This document shows, piece by piece, positions 34,241 to 45,340 of a stretch of 64,000 nucleotides of DNA. How positions within the stretch are numbered: position 1 is the stretch's first letter; the number at the start of each line of letters is the position of its first letter. The translations under genes and the position numbers were made by a program. The notes beneath the pieces were generated by a model. That model made no database searches, was not told the origin of the DNA, and was given only the letters and a program-made list of their open reading frames with translations. The DNA comes from Siphonodentalium dalli (taxonomy: Eukaryota > Mollusca > Scaphopoda > Gadilida > Siphonodentaliidae), in assembly GCA_032622095.1 (NCBI GenBank), contig CP136065.1, positions 100,015,343 through 100,079,342 of the forward strand. The letters are read 5' to 3'.

Positions 34241-34781
34241 TAAGAGAACCAAGAGGTACTAAATTATAGTATATGATGGATTGCTCCTCCTGTTAGCTTG
34301 GCTGAGCCTTTATGAATTGATCTTTTTGGAATAAAATAAATATAGAATGCCTAAGTTCCAGTTCTGCCTCATACAGTAAATTGTCCTTAATTAATTTATC
34401 TTTACATAATTCAACATAAAATGTTGGTCAATATACTGTATGGAATTTAACTGAGAGCAACAACCCCCCTGAATAAATCAGAATTCTAATCAACAATATT
34501 ACAAATCTGATAAAAACTCAAAGCCAATCCTAGAGCCTTGATATAGAAAAAAAACTGATAGTAGCTCACCCATATTTTATTATTCTAGGCACATGACAAA
34601 CAGCAATAGGAAAACCAAAATATTATCTTTTAAAATGTATTTTTCCACACTCTATCTCTTTTTTCCCCTTCTACTAACCTTTCTCCGATTTCAACTATCA
34701 AATTCTCTATAACTGACTTCACTAATTCTCCTTTTCTATTTTGCATACAATATGTTTAATATATCACCTATATATGTATAG
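34241..34781 (+). other. LINE 3' UTR and unassigned AT-rich sequence
   Basis: The LINE 3' UTR probably ends near 34340, where GGAATAAAATAAATATAG occurs. The rest is AT-rich without features. Confidence 0.4.
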
Positions 34782-34877
34782 GATATTCCCCGAGCTGTCG
34801 GGCATTCGGAGAAATAATTCACCGAGGCGAAGCCGAGGTGATTATTTGGACGAATGGCCGACAGCGAGGGGAATATC
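34782..34877. mobile_element. 96-bp palindromic MITE
   Basis: GATATTCCCC...CTGTCGG at the left pairs with CCGACAG...GGGGAATATC at the right. CACCGAGGC and GCCGAGGTG meet at a short loop. Stem-loop sequences with CGAGGCGAAGCCGAGGTG are, as I recall, widespread in invertebrate genomes. No clear TSD. Confidence 0.65.
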
Positions 34878-36208
34878 TGGCTTAATCCTCAGTATTTAAA
34901 GAATAACAAGAAGAAATTTAATTTTACCTATAGTATTACTTTGAAATTTGTCAATAACATTACAATGTATGATATATTCAACTAAAAGTCAATAAAAGTT
35001 TTAACAAAAAATGTGAACACGACCATTAAACAATTTCCTAATCTGTCAGACAAATAAAGAATTGTACGCAAATTCAGTTGCCACTTTAAATAGTGATCTG
35101 GAGATTTGGAATTAAAATTGTCATTAAAAATGTGTCAATCGCCACCCCCCCCCCCCGGCCCCATGAAATATGGCCAATCCTGCTATATATCCTACTTAGC
35201 TGTGCATTTATAAACCAATATGAACACAATATTTATGACTCACATTATGTTATATCTCAGATAACACATGGGCGGAAGTCTAATTGACACCAGTGCATAT
35301 GTGCATGGACACCTTCCAGTTACAACAAACATTTAATTTGCTTGGCCTGATACTGCTCGTCCTCGCTGCATTGTCACAAATCAAAATTGTCGCATTGAGT
35401 TGGTATGCACTGAGCCGCGTTGACAATCCAGTTATGATGAGTGGTTATCGGGATATCAGTTATAGGTAGCCCCAAACATGATATTGCCTTTGTCGCCGAT
35501 TAGCTTACCCCACGCTTTAATCTAATTAATTAACACGTCGTTCTCGGGCGCATTTGTAAATTGAATGTGAGAAGAGTGAATTTTGTCAGTAAAACGTGAC
35601 GTGACCAAACTCCGCATTCGAACAGGGAATGAAGTAATTTTCGAAACTTTCTGTGTCGACGTTATCTAAATGGATATTACATAGTTATATGTTATCAGCA
35701 TGGCGTTCATTTTATAAGGGAAATAAACATCACAAGCACCCGGAGGTAAATGACAATCCAGCCGATGATCAAACTGATGTTTTCCGTTAATATTGGAATA
35801 AAACAATCTTTCGATGAGTCGTTTTCGTATTGTACTGTTTATCTGATTTATTTCCATGAATTCGAAGTTTGATTTACAAGGAGTTCTTGACCAACGTAAG
35901 TTATCGAATGAGGTTTATTTACTATAAATATATAGTAGTCGTTACCCGTATAAAACGATCTTCAATTTCAGCATTTTGATATCAAATTCTTAACATTTTA
36001 TTAAAATCCATGTAATCAACGTAACTAATCCACTTAAGTTATAGTGTGGTGTACCCGACATTACGAACTGATTTGGACTATCAACATTTAAAAATTTAGC
36101 ATTTACCAGAAAATTATATCGTGCGAGTGATTCCGTGTTATAAGAAGGCTCCACCTTCGTAAGTTTTTCATTATTAGAACAAGTCTCAAATACAATGCAA
36201 ATGTGTCG
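34878..36208. other. Unassigned sequence inside the composite element
   Basis: AT-rich with a C14 tract near 35147. Short ORFs only and no transposase signature. If the composite element had a transposase of its own, this is one of the few places left for a remnant, but none is readable. Confidence 0.35.
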
Positions 36209-36212
36209 TTAA

Positions 36213-36560
36213 AGATACGGGCGGTGTTGGCGGTGGGTATGCTGTAAAAAAATTCCCATCCGTCAAAAACCGCCATAAATAGTGAAATATAGACATACTT
36301 TGTTCTTATAGCAATCAGAAATATGACATAAGCAGTATGTTATTGTCGATTTCTTCCCCTTTGGCATGTAAACAAAAGCAAAACATGTTACGTTTTCTGG
36401 CTTTTGTTTAGATCCGGATATGGTAAACATAAAGAGCGTTATTTATTACTGTTTTCCTGATATGGAAATAATAAAGAGCGTTTATATCATTGTGTATGAA
36501 TAACCAATCGAATTGCTCTGTGTTATGTAAGCAGAGCACAACTTGTGTGTGTTTACGTAC
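36213..36560 (-). repeat. Reverse-oriented relative of the TTAA MITE
   Basis: After TTAA at 36209-36212 it reads AGATACGGGCGGTG...GGCGGTGGGTAT and CATCCGTCAAAAACCGCC, the complement of the right part of 30701-31193. It also carries two copies of ATAAAGAGCGTT. The other terminus is missing, apparently cut off where the next repeat begins. Confidence 0.55.
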
Positions 36561-36589
36561 ACCATCGTACGAAAATATAGTCGAATTTC

Positions 36590-36855
36590 ATCAACTAATA
36601 CAACCAGTATTAAACATATTTCGCAATAAATATGTTTTGAATGTTTGATACGCATAATGGCTTTTCGTGGATATGTTCAGATTATCGCAACACCGCGAAA
36701 AAGACAAATTAAAACATATATAATGGTAGTATTTGTTATCAGCATCAGTTTGCCCTAACATCATCAGAGAAATTCAGTAGGACCCAACCGCATCATAGCA
36801 GATTAGCAGGACCACTTGACCGGGTGGAATATATTTTTTCTAGTCCGAATTGTCT
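36590..36855 (+). repeat. Dispersed repeat (GCATCAGTTTGCC family), copy 1
   Basis: Runs from CAACTAATACAACCAGTA through ATTTCGCAATAA, CGCGAAAAAG, GCATCAGTTTGCCCTAAC and CAGGACCACTTGACCGGG to CTAGTCCGAATTGTCTA. The same order appears at 61920-62165. The second half is repeated at 37566-37785 and inverted at 61672-61800. Confidence 0.65.
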
Positions 36856-37565
36856 AATTCCGAAATTACCAATTTCACATTCCGGTTTGTAACTGTTTTC
36901 TTTATGTTCTGGCGGAATCGACGATTATAAAATAATTTACACCCCCCCCCCAAATAAGTGAATTCTTTAACTATTTCTAGGCTACAGCTTCCATACTTGA
37001 ATGTGGGGAGATTTTTCGACCATTTCTTCGTGAAAATCATTATTATTATTTTTGTTTGTATTGACTTGAAGCTTCCAAGCTTCTGCATAATCGACAAAGG
37101 CGAGGAGAGCCCCAGTGATATACCGGCTTTGTGTGCTCTGAAAATAAATGTTAATATAACATATATTTTTCAGCTGTTTTAAATATTTCGCACACAAGTG
37201 AGAGAGAAACGCTCTTTATTCATACCACACCATGAATGTATTAACAAGGAACGCTCTTTATTGTTCAATGCCAAAGAAGTTGGGGAACCGAACTTTCTCA
37301 ATTCAATCTCTTGAACTAGGCTATGTGCGGCATACAGAGGCCTTATACGAATATAACAAACGCGAGCATAATTTAGACCTTCAAACCACTTATTCCCATA
37401 ATCACACTGGTAACTTAAATAATAAATCTAATAAATATATTGTTTGTTCGCAACCAAATTACGACACTGACTTAGCATATGTGGCGTTGAGCAATGCATT
37501 TGCTATGCATATTGTCCAAACTCACACAATTTTAGCTTGTACATTGTTTTAATTCGTTGTGGAAC
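36856..37565. other. Sequence between two direct repeat copies
   Basis: Contains an AACGCTCTTTATT pair at 37208-37220 and 37250-37262 and a C10 tract near 36945. A 106-codon ORF at 37232-37552 has no recognisable motif and begins within the repeated motif, so I do not call it a gene. Confidence 0.35.
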
Positions 37566-37785
37566 TCACGGTACTATTTGTTAACAGCATCAGTTTGCCC
37601 TACCATCATCAGAGCAATTCAGCAGGACCCAACCGCATCATAGCAGATAGGATAGGATAATTTTATTTATAATACACATATTAATAGTACAATAAATTAA
37701 CACATAACTAGATCATAATTCAGTATATTGCTGGACCACTTGACCAGGGGTGATATATATTTTTCTAGTCCGAATTGTCTAACAT
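37566..37785 (+). repeat. Dispersed repeat (GCATCAGTTTGCC family), copy 2
   Basis: Direct copy of the second half of 36590-36855, ending in the same CTAGTCCGAATTGTCTAA. After ATAGCAGAT it carries about 85 bp of AT-rich extra sequence that copy 1 lacks. Confidence 0.65.
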
Positions 37786-38186
37786 TGATGTAAAATTGTT
37801 GTTATTACATTAAACAAATTCCACCCACCGTCTTTCTTAGTATCCCTATGATCATTATAATCACCTAAGACTGTTCAGTTTCTTATTTGATTGATTGATT
37901 GGTCACACCAATTTTACATTCCGGTGTGTCAGCAAGTGGAGAACACAGCAAACAATGACTTGCGATTGTTATGACAATACCTGGGGAATATTTTAATATT
38001 CCACAGTTATTGTTAAAATAATGCACACTTATTGTTTAAATAATCCACAGCTATTGTTACCAGTGGGCAATCGGCTGGATATTGTGCAAGGGAGAACAAT
38101 AGAAAATATGGCGACTGTGGATTAAATATATATATTTTCGTTGACCTAATAAAAATATTTTGAAAAAAAACCCAAAAAACTTCACA
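37786..38186. other. AT-rich interior end of the composite element
   Basis: Three degenerate repeats of TCCACAGTTATTGTTAAAATAA occur near 37990-38060. Just before the right TIR, ACTTCACACTAA at 38179-38190 repeats the terminus of the foldback hairpin at 28831-28842, as if a second TIR copy had been truncated here. Confidence 0.4.
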
Positions 38187-38270
38187 CTAATTTTCATCTG
38201 CAAATATGCGGTTTTTAGATCGTTTTTGTTGAACGTCCAACGTCCAATGTCAAACCAACTTCACAGACCT
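38187..38270 (-). repeat. Right 84-bp terminal inverted repeat
   Basis: Complement of 27730-27813, ending CAACTTCACAGACCT directly before the TSD copy. Confidence 0.8.
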
Positions 38271-38279
38271 TCTTTTTAC
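38271..38279. other. 9-bp target-site duplication, right copy
   Basis: TCTTTTTAC, identical to 27721-27729. On the minus strand it lies in the codons for G-K-K of the HIPGKK motif. Confidence 0.8.
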
Positions 38280-39840
38280 CCGGTATATGTTGAGCTTTAA
38301 TGAGTATATTATGTTGCAAAGATTTGAGAACCAGTTGACGGAGCAAAGACAATAATTGAATATCCTTACATGTTTGTTTATTAATGACGGCTACTGCTTC
38401 ATTGTCCGAGAAAAAATTATGCTCTTATTTGCCATTTGGATAAAGAAATAACTATCGGATACAGCTCCAAAACTGCTATGTTAATCTTTTCGGACAAAAT
38501 GAATGGCCCATCAAACCATTTATTACCACAAATTGCTGAAAACCCAAAGGATTGGGCAGAATCAGAGTATAGTTGCAGGATATGTGAGGATAGCCAGTGC
38601 TCATCCAAGAAAAATGTTTTACCATTAAACGACTCTAAGAATTTAAGCCAAAGCCTCAAATCCGCTTTGACTTGTTTGGTAAGGCGTATGCAGAAAAACG
38701 GTTGAGTTACTTTCAGTGTGAGATTGATTAGCCGCATTAAGAATACACGCCCTGGCAAAATTACAGAGCAGCAAAAATTTAGGAGACCTATAATACTTTG
38801 AAGCTCACGCAAAGTAGTTTTTTTTACACTGAAGCATGGCCTGAATTTTATCACGACAATTTTTAAGCTTATCTGCCGGTAGTCGAGCTTCCATCAATAA
38901 CGAATCAAGCTCGATACCAAGGAACGTCATGATCTGATGAGGTTGAACTGTCTTTTCTGGTGACATAGGTACCCCAAAAAAACCACAAATTTGGAGAAAA
39001 TTATCAAGTGCCCGCTGACAGATATCCTTTGATGCCCCGATACATGTAATACAAAAATCATCAATCACATGTGTAATCCTCTTTATCTCAAATTTACGAG
39101 CTATCCATTCCAATGAAGTACTGAAAGCTTCAAAAAAATTTACAAGAGCTGGCGCAACCAAAAGGGAGCGTACGATCATAATAAAAAGAACCAGCCCAAC
39201 AGAGCCCCAACAGATTCTGGTCGTTAATATGTATACAAATTAATTTGAAAGCCTTTGATATATCAGTTTTGCTTAAAAAGGAACCTGAACCTGCAGATTT
39301 TACCAACCGGATAGCATCGTAAACAGTGGCATATTGAACAGACGAAAATACAGCAGGTATACCATCATTAACCGAATCCCCAGGAGGATAAGATAAATGG
39401 TGTATCATCCTATATTCCCCTGGAACCCTCTTTTCAACCAAACCCACTGGTGACACTCTAAAATTTGGAAAAGGAGGTGCCGAAAATGGTCCGGCCATAC
39501 GACCTGCTGAAATTTCTTTGTTCAATGTTTCTTCGATCTGAGTTGGTAAATTATAAGCCGACTTGAGGTTGGGAGCGAACTGCTGATGTTGCTCACCAAC
39601 AAAACCTAAACAGAAACCGTTCGTAAAACCCTCTATAAGATATTGTGCTTTACCAGATGGATATCCATCTAATAGAATAGCTAAATTCTCTACAATTATT
39701 GGAGTGCATGGTTTAACAGGAATTACTTGCTGCAAGTACTGTAACTCAGCTTTATTTGGTTGTAGAGTTTGGACGGGGGTTTGCTCCAAGGCCTGGACGC
39801 TGTCCAAGTCCGGAACGCAGAGAATTCCCTGACTTCGCAT
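38280..39840 (-). pseudogene. Ngaro/DIRS-like reverse transcriptase-RNase H, broken
   Basis: Polymerase of the tyrosine-recombinase retroelement. From 39840 downward: RVSPVGLVEKRVPGEYRMIH, the FLSKTDISKAFKLI motif, LPFGCASS, the catalytic HVIDDF (about 39065), PEKTVQP and FLGIELDS. Then a connection and RNase H with LYSDSAQSFGFSAI, SDNEAVAVINKQ and HIPGKK at 38280. Frameshifts occur near 39140, 38820 and 38420, two of them at A-runs. The I-D-D form replaces the usual Y-x-D-D tyrosine, as is common in this clade. The end of the ORF lies at 27729-27596 past the 10.5-kb insertion. The start overlaps the Gag frame. Confidence 0.85.
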
Positions 39841-40498
39841 AGTCTGTGTTTTTTGAACCTGTATTGCTTGCGGATTTACGAAAAGAGCAGTTGATCAACG
39901 GATGCTGCTGCGAACAAGTCGGACAAGCGTGTTTGTAATTACATCTACCAGCACATTGCCGTCCTTGATGAAAAGGGATACAAAAACCCAGAGGCACGAA
40001 GACTGAACTTCTGAAGGTCCCTCCAAAATTTCTAGACACTTTACGAGGCTTCGACCGCCTAGCTTGATCCCCATAGACTACTGTATTAAACGATTTATCA
40101 ATCCTAGCCTCAAACCAGAGCTCATTGTGAATATGATTCCAATGCCAGTTATAAACCTGTTTCATGCGGCGAAATTCGCGATCATACCACAACCAATTGC
40201 CTTTGCCGTTAGCTATCGTACGAATATTTGCCATGCACTTCAACATTTCCCGAGCTACCGTACTATTAGCATCTCCCTTGTTCATAATATAGACGGCCAT
40301 ATAGATCTCAAAAGCCTGAAACCATTGCCCCAGAGACTGGATAGCTTTTGGGGGTTTTGGAGACCAAGCCCAATGAGGGTTGTCCTCCTCAAACCCTTCC
40401 ATTGAAACATTAAAACCCAGAGGCGTTATTTTGCTAAAATCCGATTCAGATTCTGGATTCAGATTACAGATTGGTCCCCGTACGACTTGGTTCGACAA
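39752..40498 (-). pseudogene. Gag-like protein with zinc finger (C-terminal part)
   Basis: Probable nucleocapsid-type protein of the same element. It contains ITPLGFNVSMEGF, then a conserved tryptophan-rich helix region (WSPKPPKAIQSLGQWFQAFE, IYMAVYIMNKGD and NWLWYDREFRRMK). Next comes a Cys/His cluster FCIPFHQGRQCAGRCNYKHACP...CSQQHPLINC, typical of DIRS/Ngaro Gag proteins. The frame continues upstream of the first Met to about 40590 without a stop, so the annotated start is internal. It overlaps the RT frame by about 90 bases. Its N-terminal half appears to lie at 42101-43605, beyond an insertion. Confidence 0.75.
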
Positions 40499-40590
40499 AA
40501 GAACAGACCAGAAATTGGCAGAATCAGTAAACGAACAGACCGTAATCTCAATTTCGTGGTAATCCGATTGGGATTCGGATTCCGATTACG

Positions 40591-41179
40591 GACTCAAATG
40601 TTCGTAATGTAAACAAACCGAGATTTCGCCACCTCAGAGTTTAAAAACACAATAAAACATAAGAATCCGTCTCTTGTGTACAAATTATTGCAGAATATAA
40701 ACGATCTATATCAAAGAATTTTAAATGCGGAGACAAATTTGTTTTATTGAATGTAAACTGGGAGAATATTACTGAAATTAGCCAAATAATAACGCTATTG
40801 ATAGTAACGCTGTGGGAGCACTTCGGTTGATGGCAAATCATTGTTGATTGTCACTTTCATATGTCCATTTCATAATTCCATCCTTAAAATACCATGAATA
40901 CCGCCCGAACGCATGTCGATTTCGAATTCGGCGGATACGTCACCATTGACCGAATTCATATGATCCTGCATGGATATGTCTTCTGCTGTGTTCGTTATTA
41001 TAACGTTTCTTCTTATTCAAGAAAATAGTAGGATTATATGGTATCGATGGATTACCAGAGACACGTATGTACTATCATCTAGTCTTAAAGTTATAGCAAT
41101 TTCATGTTTAACATGTTTTGTTTCGTTAAATGCAGTCGTTTTGCACAATAGTCTCTGTATAGACAACAGACACATGTTC
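40591..41179. other. Unassigned sequence separating Gag halves
   Basis: Begins with GGATTCGGATTCCGATTACG-type repeats and continues as AT-rich DNA with no domain. Part of the material that disrupts the Gag gene. Confidence 0.35.
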
Positions 41180-41892
41180 TAGGGACGTGGCTATAAGTTT
41201 CCTCAAATTTCCGGCCAACTGCACCCCCCCCCCTCATTGAACCAAACATCAATCTCACAGGTTCGCAGAATTCAATTTGCTCCCCTTGGAAATATCCAAT
41301 CTGACAAACACTAAGATTGGAAAATTACCAACTTTTACTGGTTGAAAAAATCAAACAATGAGAACAATGCCAACCTATATATGGTGTCGAATTAATGTCC
41401 AACTAATGTTGTGTCATGCATGAAATTCCGACTGCTGGTATGTACCAAAGTTTAGTTTAGATATATTTATTTCATATATATGTCAAATTTAGATAACACA
41501 TGATATATAACACATACATTTGTTTATACACACAAAGGAATTGGGGGACAAGTACTGACTCACTTAAGGGTACCCCCTCTCCCATATGTTATTACACTGA
41601 AAAAATAAATAATTAGTAATGGCAAAGCAACATGACCACCAAAACAAGTTGAACATATATACAGATCACTGGACACCCCCTCTCCCGAGTTAGTCATAAG
41701 TTTGTATATGTATTTATTTAAAATCGAGTTTGTTTGTTGCGTTTGTTGGCTTGTACGTATCATTATTTGAAACAATTAGTCAAAATAATCCTGATTTTCC
41801 TCACGTATGAATGACTGCACAGCTTAGCAAATTGTACCAAAGTTCGGGGTGGGGGTCGAGACACACAATCAACCCCTGTCGTCACGTCCCTG
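41180..41892. mobile_element. Diverged hAT-like element, copy 3
   Basis: The left end TAGGGACGTGGCTATAAG and right end (complement CAGGGACGTGACGACAGG) match the termini of 10392-12053 and 48030-49198. Interior fragments such as TTTCCGGCCAACTGCACCCC and TTGGAAAATTACCAAC match them too. No 8-bp TSD is preserved. It lies between the two halves of the Gag gene. Confidence 0.5.
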
Positions 41893-42100
41893 TTCAACTG
41901 ACAAGTTTCGTGTGTTATTCACAACATCTTCGGAATTTTATTCAGGAGGCCTAGAGCTGTCACGTTTAGATATGCTTGCCATCATCAATAAACACACTTT
42001 AACTTGAAAAAAAAAGATGCGATAAGTCGGATTGGCAGCAAATTATGTGCGTGTATATACACATATAAGAAAAGCATGACTTTCACAACAAACATGAACT

Positions 42101-43605
42101 TTATAAATATAAGATACAAATGATACTTGTGTCAAATACATGAGCCATGTTTGACGCTGGGAGAACATTAAACATAGTTTCGGAGACCACGTGGATTTCA
42201 AAATCTGACCTAGAATCGGGAATTAGCCCCGCCCCCGTAATCGGCTTCGGATTCTCAATCCGGATTTTAGCGAAATTACGACTCTGTGTCTGCTGGCTCG
42301 TAACCAACAGCTCCGCCAAATCAACAAATTCCCCCGACCAAATCTTTTCCTTTAACCGTAAGGTGACCTCCAGTGGAACAGATGCTGATGTGAAAGCATG
42401 CTGAACCGGCCGAGCTGATGGTGACGAACCAGCAATCAACTGATTGGCCTCATTAATAAGACTGTCCAAAGGGACCAAATGGTTTGTGTATTAACAGAAG
42501 GCGAAGGCACACCTTCAACACAAATTGCAGGCAGGGGCATTGCTGCATCTGCCAACTCTTCATGTGGAACAGTTCCAGGCGGGATAACCCACTGAAAAAA
42601 CCAACTGGGTCTGAGGTGGAATGTTCGCAAACGTTTGTTGAGCTGGAATATTGAACGGATGTTGAGTTGAAAAGCCCACACTCTGCTGTGGCTGAGAAGG
42701 AATGTTCGCAAACGTTTGTTGAGCTGGAATGTTGAACGGAGGTAGAGTTGAAAATCCCACATTCTGCTGTGGCTGCACACACTGATACGGCGCCATACCT
42801 GGACGATTCAACAATGTCATACCCGAAGGAGACGGAACAGTCAATTGCGGAGGTAACGGAACGCTCAATTGCGGAGGAGGTGGAAAGATCACCGACGCCA
42901 ATGGAGGCGAAACGTTAATGTTTCCGCCGGAATGTGAGGCAGCTAAGGTCAACTTAGCAGGTGGAGACGGACCGAAAGTGTTCAATGGAGGAGGCGTGGT
43001 AAATGAAGGAGGCGTGAGCAACGTATTAGCAGGTGGAGCCGGAATGTTCAAGACGGAATGTGAAGCCTGAATGTTTATAGACTGAGATGGAGTCATCAAG
43101 CCTACAGACGCCGGAATGTTCCCACTAGAAGGAGCACCAGTCGGCACCGCACTGAAGGGTCCAATCATCTGATGTATTAACGAAATGTTCTGACTCCGAG
43201 ACCCAGGTAGGAAGGACGAGGACGGCCCGTATGAATTGCATGTGTCAACACCAGAGCCAACGCTGACCAAGTAGAAGAAACGCACGGAGTCACAGCCATG
43301 GACACAGATGACGGTGAGAATGTACATGATGTTGATATGTGCACTGATGACGACCCCTGACGACCCGGTTGAGAGAACAACAGTGTGCTGACATGTATTG
43401 TGGTGTGGTGCAGCGAGCACCAAGGAGGAGCCACACTCGCCGTAAAAGAGGGTAATGTGAACCCCGAAGAGGACGGTATCAACAGTGGGGCGTCCGGTAC
43501 CGAAGGAGGAATCAGTGTTTTCTTTGGCCTCCCACGCTTCTTAGGGATTGGACTCGCCCCGCCCTGAGTATCCGATCCGCGTTTCTGCGAACGTTTGTGC
43601 ACCAT
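42101..43605 (-). pseudogene. Gag-like protein, proline-rich N-terminal part with AT-hook
   Basis: Reading downward from 43605: a basic start MVHKRSQKRG with the AT-hook-like core KKRGRPKK; a long Pro/Ser/Ala-rich, apparently disordered segment with repeats of FNIPAQQTFANIP; then a helical portion VPLDSLINEANQLI and VTLRLKEKIWSGEFVDLAEL. The reading frame changes at about 43400 and again near 42480-42560, so it is broken. The last motif (KIWxGEFVDLxEL) is characteristic of the region just before the tryptophan-rich helix in these Gag proteins; that helix is found at 40498 onward. A repeat-like trace of the FNIPAQQ segment occurs at 63640-63720. Confidence 0.65.
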
Positions 43606-43679
43606 AATGACTGCTGAAAAGAAAACAAAAACAAGTTAAAATATTGCCTTAATTAAAATAGCTGACTGCTAAATAAGTA

Positions 43680-44165
43680 GCAGTGAAGCAACTAGCTAAA
43701 GCGCTAGAAGCAAAAATTAGCTATAGTGCTCGAAGCTAGCTATAGTGCTAGAAGCTAGCTATAGTGCTAGAAGCTAGCTATAGTGCTAGCAAAAAATATA
43801 TATACATGTATATATATATATAAATCTAGCTAAAGTGCTAGAAAAAACACAGTTGAATAAATCTAGCTAAAGTGCTAGAAAAAACACAATTGAATACTGT
43901 ACTCTCCTCTACCAAAAAATAGTGATGCCACTATTATAATTCTGGAAACCATGTGGGGTGTCACTTTTATATGGTTAAGAAGCAACACGCAAAATGCCAT
44001 CACTATGATTAATGTTAGCTGAAAATGGCCATCACCATTATATAGCAGGAGAGAGAAACCACAATGAGACAAAGTGGAGCAACCAGCTAAAGCGCTAGAG
44101 GCAAATCTAGCTACAGTGCTAGAAGAAAATCTAGCTATAGCGCTAGATGCAAGATATAAATAAAT
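43680..44165. repeat. CTAGAAGCTAGCTATAGTG tandem/dispersed array
   Basis: Several consecutive ~20-bp units AAGCTAGCTATAGTGCTAG at 43720-43795. Further scattered CTAGCTAAAGTGCTAGAA copies run to 44160, interrupted by ~220 bp of other DNA. It sits between the SGNH and Gag ORFs of the minus-strand element, upstream of Gag, where promoter repeats could lie. That role is speculation. Confidence 0.65.
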
Positions 44166-45340
44166 ACTCTAACAACAAGAAATAAAGCGATATAAAATTA
44201 TTGTAACCAATTAATTTACTATATTTGATAAAACTGATTTAATATATATCTCATTTTATCGATTTACATTTTAGTTTGTTTGTTTTTGTTTTGTTTTGTT
44301 TTGTTTTTTATTTATATCACCAAATAGACCTAGCGAAAGAACTGATCTCGAGCTAGATCCACAATCCATCATAAATTTACTGGTTTAAATATGATAAACT
44401 GCAGCCAAAGCCGTACAGTACATGGAGGGCTGCAGCCCCAACACCTCCCAAATGATTCAGAGTGTCCAAAATTGGGTCACAATGAAGACTTTAATATTAA
44501 AGGTCGATTACATGTAGCTACTCGGGCCAAATGAACAACAATTTGGGAGAAAATAGACAAATGTGAGGGTAATTGGATTGTTTCATGTGTATGGCCCAGG
44601 TAAACTTTCTAAAATTGTTTACCAACCCTTAATATCCAATGAAAACCCATTAGGGCCCAAACCCACATCCCCCTAAAAATGTGATCCATGTACGGCCCTG
44701 TATACAGTTATTTGAGGATACAACATGTATAAAACCCAATAGAGGTCGAACAACATACCCGACACCTCTAAGAACTGGCGACACCCGAGCACCTCAAACT
44801 GCAACCCTGTAAACAAGGATACAGGGGAAGCAGCAATGTCGACCATGAGGACACATACGCATCATAAACAATAATATAAATCTCCCAATGCTTAAGACAA
44901 TAAACATAAACAGGTTATATAACAAGTTAGCAAATACCAACCAACTGTTGATATGCATAATAACATGATAATGAAATATATTATCGTATAACATTGGCAG
45001 GAACAATCGGCATGCATGCATGCAAGAGGGACATAAGCTGCCACTGTCTGTAACACTGAGACATACCGGGATAAACAAAACATTTATCTTAATCTGGCGA
45101 GCTCCATGAAATGTATCCTACTATAAGCCTACACCCGGAAAAAGATAACTGCATCTTGAAAATCTCGACTCTACCTGGATTACAATAGGGCTGACCATCG
45201 CATAACTCACAAAGTCAGCAACTTTATGCAAATTACCTCATATATGACAAGGCCTACATGTAGCTATTACCCAAATAAAGTTAAATATTAATATGGAAAG
45301 GAGATACCCAAACTACCACTGTAAGTAATTCCTACCACAG
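44166..45340. other. Non-coding interval between SGNH and Gag ORFs
   Basis: AT-rich sequence with a GTTTT microsatellite near 44285. Short ORFs have no motif. Confidence 0.4.

Larger units (their letters stand above)
27730..38270. mobile_element. 10.5-kb composite TIR element (MULE/foldback-like)
   Basis: Terminal inverted repeats of 84 bp (27730-27813 and 38187-38270) start AGGTSTGTRAAGTTGGTTTG and stay almost identical to GATGAAAATTAG. Exact 9-bp TSDs TCTTTTTAC flank them. It interrupts the RNase H coding region of a minus-strand retroelement, whose frames match on both sides. A 9-bp TSD with long TIRs fits the Mutator superfamily or foldback elements; no MURA-like transposase was seen. 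Cargo in order: local TIR duplication, foldback hairpin, LINE with nested MITE, then AT-rich sequence with smaller repeats. Either the cargo accumulated after insertion or the whole moved as one unit; the TSD alone does not decide this. Confidence 0.72.

Noticed and set aside
37232-37552. 106-codon ORF as a possible transposase remnant of the composite element
   Set aside because: No DDE/DDD, zinc-finger or MULE signature. The start lies in the AACGCTCTTTATT repeat.
38436-38705. 89-codon plus-strand ORF
   Set aside because: It is a shadow of the RNase H region on the minus strand.
40064-40405. 113-codon plus-strand ORF
   Set aside because: Antisense shadow of the zinc-finger Gag ORF.
42560-43423. 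Possible host proline-rich nuclear protein
   Set aside because: Its frame links to the Gag motif KIWSGEFVDLAEL and lies next to other retroelement ORFs on the same strand. It also contains frameshifts.
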